Assembly: GCA_964400125.1 (NCBI GenBank)
Contig: CAYNSR010000004.1
Span: 1 to 64,000, forward strand
Direction: 5' to 3'
DNA: 64,000 nt
DNA from: Micavibrio sp964400125
GTDB taxonomy: Bacteria > Pseudomonadota > Alphaproteobacteria > Micavibrionales > Micavibrionaceae
Shown here piece by piece: positions 59,470-64,000 of this stretch (position 1 is its first letter; each line of letters opens with the position of its first letter). The notes under the pieces are model-generated. The model ran no database searches. It was not told where the DNA came from and saw only the letters and a program-made list of their open reading frames with translations. The position numbers and the translations under genes were made by a program.

Positions 59470-61398
59470 TTAATCCATTGATGGTTGATGAGCCTTGTCT
59501 TGTCCCGTCATTTCATCCGAAACGGTCTTCACCGTCAATAGCCGCTGAACGGCCCGGTGCAGTAATTTCCGACCATCGACGGACATGACGGATTCAGGAT
59601 GGAACTGGTAACCAATGAGGCGGTCGCCGTAAAGCGCGATGATTCTGTCGTTTTCATCAAGATCGACGGAAAATGGCATTGTTTTGTCGCCTGCGACAGG
59701 AGAAAAAGAATTGTAAAATCCCAACAGGCATTCTTCGCCGTCAATCCGGACGCGGCGCGGCATGCCCTGTGTTGCGCTGTGTTGCTGCAGAACCGGTAGT
59801 CCGGCGGCAAATGCCAGAGCCTGATGGCCGAGGCAAATTCCCAAAACAGGCCGCCCTTCTTTTTTCAGGGCGTGGGCGATGTCCTGCAGACGTTGCATGC
59901 GCGGGATGGTCATGTCCGTGGGGTCGCCGGGGCCGGGGCCGAGGATCACAAGGTCGCTATGGTCCGCCATGCTGTCAAAATCAAACGTATCGATGATTTT
60001 AATATCCGGAACGCCAAGGGATCGGATCATATGCCCGATCATATAGGCAAAATCGTCTTCATTGTTAATGATCGTAATCGATTTGTCCTGCAGATAGGGA
60101 TCGGGCCGGATTTCAGGGGAGTCTGCTCCCTGATCCGCCTGCCAGAATCCGGAAAGCGCCATGTTTCTGGATTTGAGCAGGGGGTTGATTCTTTGTAAAA
60201 TATCATCCGTCAGGTAACGCCCCCCTGTTGCTGTCCCGGTCATGACGCGCAGGATGCCCATGGCCTTTGCCCGGGTTTCACTGGCTTCGCTGTCGGGGTC
60301 GGAATCGCGCACAATTCCCGCTCCCGCCTGAATGTGGAAACGGCCATCGGAAAAAATTTCTGCGCCGCGAATCAAAATGGCGCAATCGAGATCGCCGTCG
60401 GGGAGATCGGTGCGGGGTTGTCTGTACAGGCCGATTTCTCCACCGTAATAACGCCGTGAATCCCGTTCGTACCGGGCAATAAGGCGCGCAGCGCTGATGA
60501 GCGGCGATCCAACGACTGTAGGCGCGTGCAGCGTGGCGCGCAGTGCATCGATCGCATGGGTGCTGCGTCTTCCGATCAGCATGTATTCGCTATGGACCAC
60601 TGCACCGACATCATGCAGGTACGGGCCGTGAATGACGCCGCCCTTGGGGCAAATGACGCCCATCATCTTCATTTCTTCGTCCAGAACCTGAAACAACTCA
60701 TTGATCTCTTTCTGGTCATCAAGAAAATGCCTGAGCCGTTCCGGGAAGGTTTCCGGGTCTTCCTTGCGGCATGTTCCGGCAATCGGGCACATCACCGTCT
60801 CGTTGCCGCTTATTTCCAGATGCCGCTCCGGTGTTCCGGCGAGGATAAAACTGCTGTTGTTGCTGTCATCGGGGTCGATATTGGCAAACAGGACCGTCAT
60901 GTAATGGCCGCTCTGGCCGAGCAGGCGTTTATAGAGGCTGAGAATTTTCGTCAAAGAAAACCCGGAAATTTTTCCGGAAAAAGTGCGAGACAGGGTGGTT
61001 TGTGAACACAGGCCCTTTTCGATGGCGTCTTTCTGGAATTGCCGCACCAGAGAGGAAAATTCTGTATCGCTTAGCGATGGAACGATGTCACCGTCGATAG
61101 TGATATCTTCATCGGGCAGTGATTGCGCGAATTTTTCGAGCGGCAGGGTGAATGTGGTTTCGATGGCCATGGCCAAAATTGGCTCGTTGCCTATGGCATC
61201 GCAACCTTTTTCCCGAATGGTGTGATAAGGAAGGACAAAAGCAACGTCGCATTTTTGTTTTTTTGACAGGAGATGAATATCCATCAGGGATTTCAACGCA
61301 TGAAATCTTCCTTGAAGGGCGCTGACGGACCCGTTTTTTTCTATCAGGACGAATGATCTGGTCGTATCGATAGTTGCATTAAGCGGCGGCTGGGGCAT
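59470..61398 (-). CDS. PhzE-type fused anthranilate synthase (chorismate-binding + glutamine amidotransferase)
   Basis: 642 residues. The chorismate-utilising N-terminal two thirds has ILAGTPERHLEISG, CPIAGTCRKEDPET, LDEEMKMMGVICPKGG, HAPTVVGSPLISAARLIARYERDSRRYYGG and AGAGIVRDSDPDSEASETRAKA; the amidotransferase third has ILGPGPGDPTD, LGICLGHQAL (nucleophile Cys) and YQFHPESVMS (His-Glu). PYHTIREKGCDA, the ARYERDSRRYYGG block and the 642-residue length follow PhzE (ADIC synthase) rather than the ~720-residue alphaproteobacterial TrpEG. Being downstream of trpF-trpB-trpA argues it makes anthranilate. Overlaps trpA by 20 bp. Confidence 0.88.
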   Translation of the reverse strand: MPQPPLNATIDTTRSFVLIEKNGSVSALQGRFHALKSLMDIHLLSKKQKCDVAFVLPYHTIREKGCDAIGNEPILAMAIETTFTLPLEKFAQSLPDEDITIDGDIVPSLSDTEFSSLVRQFQKDAIEKGLCSQTTLSRTFSGKISGFSLTKILSLYKRLLGQSGHYMTVLFANIDPDDSNNSSFILAGTPERHLEISGNETVMCPIAGTCRKEDPETFPERLRHFLDDQKEINELFQVLDEEMKMMGVICPKGGVIHGPYLHDVGAVVHSEYMLIGRRSTHAIDALRATLHAPTVVGSPLISAARLIARYERDSRRYYGGEIGLYRQPRTDLPDGDLDCAILIRGAEIFSDGRFHIQAGAGIVRDSDPDSEASETRAKAMGILRVMTGTATGGRYLTDDILQRINPLLKSRNMALSGFWQADQGADSPEIRPDPYLQDKSITIINNEDDFAYMIGHMIRSLGVPDIKIIDTFDFDSMADHSDLVILGPGPGDPTDMTIPRMQRLQDIAHALKKEGRPVLGICLGHQALAFAAGLPVLQQHSATQGMPRRVRIDGEECLLGFYNSFSPVAGDKTMPFSVDLDENDRIIALYGDRLIGYQFHPESVMSVDGRKLLHRAVQRLLTVKTVSDEMTGQDKAHQPSMD

Positions 61399-62194
61399 GG
61401 CGTGTGGCGTCTTTCATGGATTGAATGAAGGAAAAAATGCGTTTTTGTAATTCTTCCCCGTTGTATTGTTCAAAAAGACCGACCAGCGCGCTGCCCACGA
61501 TCAGTCCGTCGGCGTGGGGTGCCAGAACTGTCGCCTGGGTCGGGGTGGAAATTCCAAATCCGACGCAGAGCGGGTGCGTCAGGCTGGATTTCAGGGCATG
61601 AAGACGCGCGGTAATCTCTTCTGGCAGCGTATCTCGCGCCCCGGTGACACCGGCATGCGCGACATAATATACATAGGCTGTGCTGCATTCATCGATCAGC
61701 CGCAGGCGTTCGGGCGTGGTGGTCGGAGAACACAGGAAAATCGTCTCAAGGCCATGTGTGGTCGCGGCGTGGCGGTAGGGTCCGGCCTCTTCGGGGGGAA
61801 TATCGGTCAGCAGCGCCGCATCAATTCCGCTGTCCACAGTAGATTTGCAGAAATGGTCAAAGCCGGAAGAAAATACCGGATTGGCGTAGGACATGAGGAT
61901 CAGCGGCGTTTCAATCCCGGATTCACGGACGCGGCGGGCAAGCGCAAAAATATCTTCCATACAAAATGGATTCAGTAAAGCGCGGTCGCAGGCTTTTTGA
62001 ATAACGGGGCCGTCCGAAACCGGATCTGTGAAGGGAATGCCCAGCTCAACCATATCCGCCCCGGCCATGGTCAGGGTGCGTATGGTCTGAAAACTGGTTT
62101 CAAGGTCAGGGTCGCCAAGGGTGATATAGGGAATCAGGGCGGTTTGCCCTGTTGCCTCAAGATGTGCAAAACATTTTTTGATACGATCAGACAT
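61379..62194 (-). CDS. trpA: Tryptophan synthase alpha subunit
   Basis: 271 residues, TIM barrel. Seen: LIPYITLGDPDLETS, VELGIPFTDPVSDGPVIQKA with the catalytic Glu and Asp, LLTDIPPEEAGPY, FLCSPTTTPERL, and YYVAHAGVTGARDTLPEE followed by CVGFGIST. It cleaves indole-3-glycerol phosphate and channels indole to TrpB. The start overlaps the trpB stop by 8 bp, and its end overlaps the PhzE-type gene by 20 bp, so all are translationally linked. Confidence 0.96.
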   Translation of the reverse strand: MSDRIKKCFAHLEATGQTALIPYITLGDPDLETSFQTIRTLTMAGADMVELGIPFTDPVSDGPVIQKACDRALLNPFCMEDIFALARRVRESGIETPLILMSYANPVFSSGFDHFCKSTVDSGIDAALLTDIPPEEAGPYRHAATTHGLETIFLCSPTTTPERLRLIDECSTAYVYYVAHAGVTGARDTLPEEITARLHALKSSLTHPLCVGFGISTPTQATVLAPHADGLIVGSALVGLFEQYNGEELQKRIFSFIQSMKDATRHAPAAA

Positions 62195-63395
62195 AATTCA
62201 ACAATGGCTCCTTTACAATGCTTAAATCCTTGTCACCGCGACCGGAAAGATTAATCAGGACGATGTTATCCTTTTTGCGTTTGCGGGCGCATTCCAGTCC
62301 GAAGGCGATGGCATGAGATGATTCCAGTGCCGGAATAATTCCTTCTTTTCGCGACAAAATAGAAAAACCGTGCAGCGCCGCGTTGTCGTCGACGGCATGG
62401 TAGGAAACTCTGTTTTGTTCCATCAGCCACGCGTGTTCCGGGCCGACACCGGCATAGTCGAGCCCGGCGGAAATGCTATGTGTAGAGGCAATCTGGCCGT
62501 GCTCGTCCTGAAGGACGAAAGTTTTCATGCCTTGAAAAATGCCGATCCGTCCGCCGGAAAAGCGGGCCGCATGTTCGCCCGTGGCAACACCCTTTCCGCC
62601 CGCTTCAACAGCGGTGAGGGCTACGCCGTCATCATCTAAAAAGGCATGAAACGCACCGATAGCATTGCTACCGCCGCCAAGGCAGGCAACGATTTCATCG
62701 GGCAGGCGGCCTTCGCGTTCAAGAATCTGTGCCCGTGCCTCTTCGCCGATAATGCGCTGGAAATCGCGTACCATCAGCGGGTATGGGTGCGGGCCGAGCG
62801 CAGAGCCGATGATGTAATGTGTATCGCCGATATTTCCGACCCAGTCGCGCATTGCTTCGCTGACGGCGTCTTTCAGGGTTCTTGATCCGCTGTTGACGCC
62901 GCGCACTTCTGCCCCCAGAAGGCGCATGCGAAAAACATTCGGTTCTTGCCGCTTCATGTCTTCCGTTCCCATGTAGATAACGCAGGAAAGTCCCATCATT
63001 GCCGCTGCGGCAGCGGTGGCAACACCGTGCTGCCCAGCGCCTGTTTCTGCGATGATGCGTGTTTTTCCCATGCGTTGCGCCAGCAACATCTGGCCGACCG
63101 CATTATTGATTTTATGTGCCCCGGTATGGGCAAGATCTTCACGTTTCAGGTAAATTTTTGCGCCGCCTGTTTCCTGCGTCAGTTGCGCGGCAAAATAAAG
63201 TGATGTTGGTCTTCCGACGAAATCTTTCAGCAGTTGTTTGAATCTGTTCTGAAATTCCGGATCGTTTCTGAATGAAAAATAAGCTTTTTCAAGATCAATC
63301 AGCGGTTGCATCAGCGTATCAGGAACGAATCTCCCGCCGAACGTACCGTAGTAGCCACCATCATCCGGAACGGTGTTATATTTTGTAACTGGCAT
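62187..63395 (-). CDS. trpB: Tryptophan synthase beta subunit
   Basis: About 402 residues, PLP-dependent. Seen: GYYGTFGGRFVPDTLM, REDLAHTGAHKINNAVGQ with the Schiff-base Lys, AETGAGQHGVATA, VACLGGGSNAIGAFHAF (phosphate loop) and LINLSGRGDKD. It joins indole and serine to tryptophan in a complex with TrpA. ATG 63395 has GGAG seven bases upstream; an in-frame ATG at 63410 is less likely. Overlaps trpF by 20 bp. Confidence 0.97.
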   Translation of the reverse strand: MPVTKYNTVPDDGGYYGTFGGRFVPDTLMQPLIDLEKAYFSFRNDPEFQNRFKQLLKDFVGRPTSLYFAAQLTQETGGAKIYLKREDLAHTGAHKINNAVGQMLLAQRMGKTRIIAETGAGQHGVATAAAAAMMGLSCVIYMGTEDMKRQEPNVFRMRLLGAEVRGVNSGSRTLKDAVSEAMRDWVGNIGDTHYIIGSALGPHPYPLMVRDFQRIIGEEARAQILEREGRLPDEIVACLGGGSNAIGAFHAFLDDDGVALTAVEAGGKGVATGEHAARFSGGRIGIFQGMKTFVLQDEHGQIASTHSISAGLDYAGVGPEHAWLMEQNRVSYHAVDDNAALHGFSILSRKEGIIPALESSHAIAFGLECARKRKKDNIVLINLSGRGDKDLSIVKEPLLNYV

Positions 63396-63984
63396 GGTCA
63401 ATCTCCGCAAAAAAATGTTTGAGCTTGTTTTGGTCTTTTATTCCCGGACTTTCTTCGACACCACTCGACAGATCTATCGCATAGGGGCGTAGCATCATCG
63501 CAGCGGCGATATTGTGGGCGCCAATTCCCCCGGCAATAAAAAGACGATCCCGCCCGGCAACGGGGATTAAAGACCAGTCGAAGGTCTTTCCTGTGCCGCC
63601 ATGTTGTTTTTCTGCATAGGTATCAAGCAGAAAATAATCGGGAACGGGGTTGTCGAACAACGATTTGTCTATTCCTCCCCGAACGGGCAGAGCGTGGAGA
63701 TAGAAATACGGCTCCGGCTTGTGTGAAAACAGGGTGTAGTGCTGTATTCCGGATAGGCAAGATGCTGCTGCGATGGAGCAGCTTTCTTCGAAATCCTGTC
63801 CGACGAATACGCCGACGGCTTGTGCGCTCTTCAGGCGGGATGTGATGGAGCGTGCCAAGTCAGGAGATACGCATCGCGGCGATCCTGCGGCGAAGACAAG
63901 GCCGATATAATCCGCTCCAAGGGATTCCGCCAAAAGGGCATCTTCGACGCGGGTGATGCCGCATATTTTAATTTTCGGTCGCAC
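63376..63984 (-). CDS. trpF: Phosphoribosylanthranilate isomerase
   Basis: 202 residues, TIM barrel. Seen: KICGITRVEDALLAESLGADYIGLVF with the catalytic Cys, SPRCVSPDLA, VGVFVGQ, LLDTYAEKQHGGTGKTFDW with the catalytic Asp, and FIAGGIGAHNI. It converts phosphoribosyl-anthranilate to CdRP. The start ATG 63984 is 16 bases from the window edge, so its promoter and any trp leader lie outside. First visible gene of the trpF-trpB-trpA-PhzE-type operon. Confidence 0.96.
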   Translation of the reverse strand: MRPKIKICGITRVEDALLAESLGADYIGLVFAAGSPRCVSPDLARSITSRLKSAQAVGVFVGQDFEESCSIAAASCLSGIQHYTLFSHKPEPYFYLHALPVRGGIDKSLFDNPVPDYFLLDTYAEKQHGGTGKTFDWSLIPVAGRDRLFIAGGIGAHNIAAAMMLRPYAIDLSSGVEESPGIKDQNKLKHFFAEIDHASYKI

Positions 63985-64000
63985 GGCACCCCCGCAAAAA

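Noticed and set aside
59470..61398. A phenazine biosynthesis locus
   Set aside because: Only the PhzE-type gene is present. Neighbours are trp genes and no phzA, B, C, D, F or G homologue is seen.

Overview
The window reads as a contiguous piece of an alphaproteobacterial chromosome of moderate G+C (roughly 50-55% over most of its length). Family content supports this: a FixNOQP-GHIS (cbb3 oxidase) cluster, a trpF-trpB-trpA block, a host-attachment-family protein and a PrkA/YeaH/SpoVR cassette. I cannot name the genus. I saw no rRNA, tRNA, CRISPR array, IS element or prophage. It is dense coding sequence, much of it in operons with 4-bp stop/start overlaps.

Layout. 1-9.05 kb, mostly minus strand: the 5' part of ileS (runs off the left edge), ribF, and a tightly overlapped response regulator-nagB-pta-ackA operon. 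Next come three tandem single-domain response regulators on the plus strand and a convergent soluble histidine kinase. 9.3-14.7 kb: prkA-yeaH-spoVR stress operon. 14.7-18.1 kb: host-attachment-family protein, a Crp/Fnr regulator with an unusual cysteine-rich tail, a beta-CASP metallo-hydrolase and a P-loop NTPase. 18.1-33.1 kb: an FAD oxidase, then a surface-glycan cluster (glycosyltransferases, ABC exporter, C-methyltransferase, two sugar aminotransferases, FdtA-like isomerase, hydroxylase-like and methyltransferase genes, rfbB-rfbA-rfbC) aimed at modified dTDP-deoxysugars. 33.2-41.9 kb: a TauE/SafE protein, ccoNOQP, ccoGHIS and a broken ompW remnant. 42-49.6 kb: nhaA, a Na/Pi cotransporter, a P-type ATPase, an alcohol dehydrogenase and greB. 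49.7-58.9 kb: glgC-glgA-glgB-treZ-treY (glycogen to trehalose). 58.9-64 kb, minus strand: trpF-trpB-trpA, a PhzE-type fused anthranilate synthase and a small secreted barrel-like protein.

How it works together. A low-oxygen theme recurs. Three TTGAC-N4-ATCAA (FNR-type) boxes lie 70-79 bp upstream of the host-attachment gene, the cbb3 cluster and the ompW remnant. The Crp/Fnr protein encoded here carries the E-x-x-S-R recognition-helix signature that reads such sites, but its cysteines are at the C terminus rather than in the usual N-terminal Fe-S position. Acetate kinase/phosphotransacylase, the alcohol dehydrogenase and the high-affinity oxidase fit the same physiology. prkA-yeaH-spoVR and glycogen/trehalose genes fit survival of starvation.

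Most notable oddities: an abrupt G+C change inside ileS near base 450; a perfect G/C palindrome inserted in frame in the ileS editing domain; the Cys-tailed Fnr-like protein with its matching boxes; a PhzE-type enzyme in a trp operon; an ompW remnant that keeps its promoter box, ribosome site and start codon; and a three-regulator phospho-signalling island without sensor or output domains.
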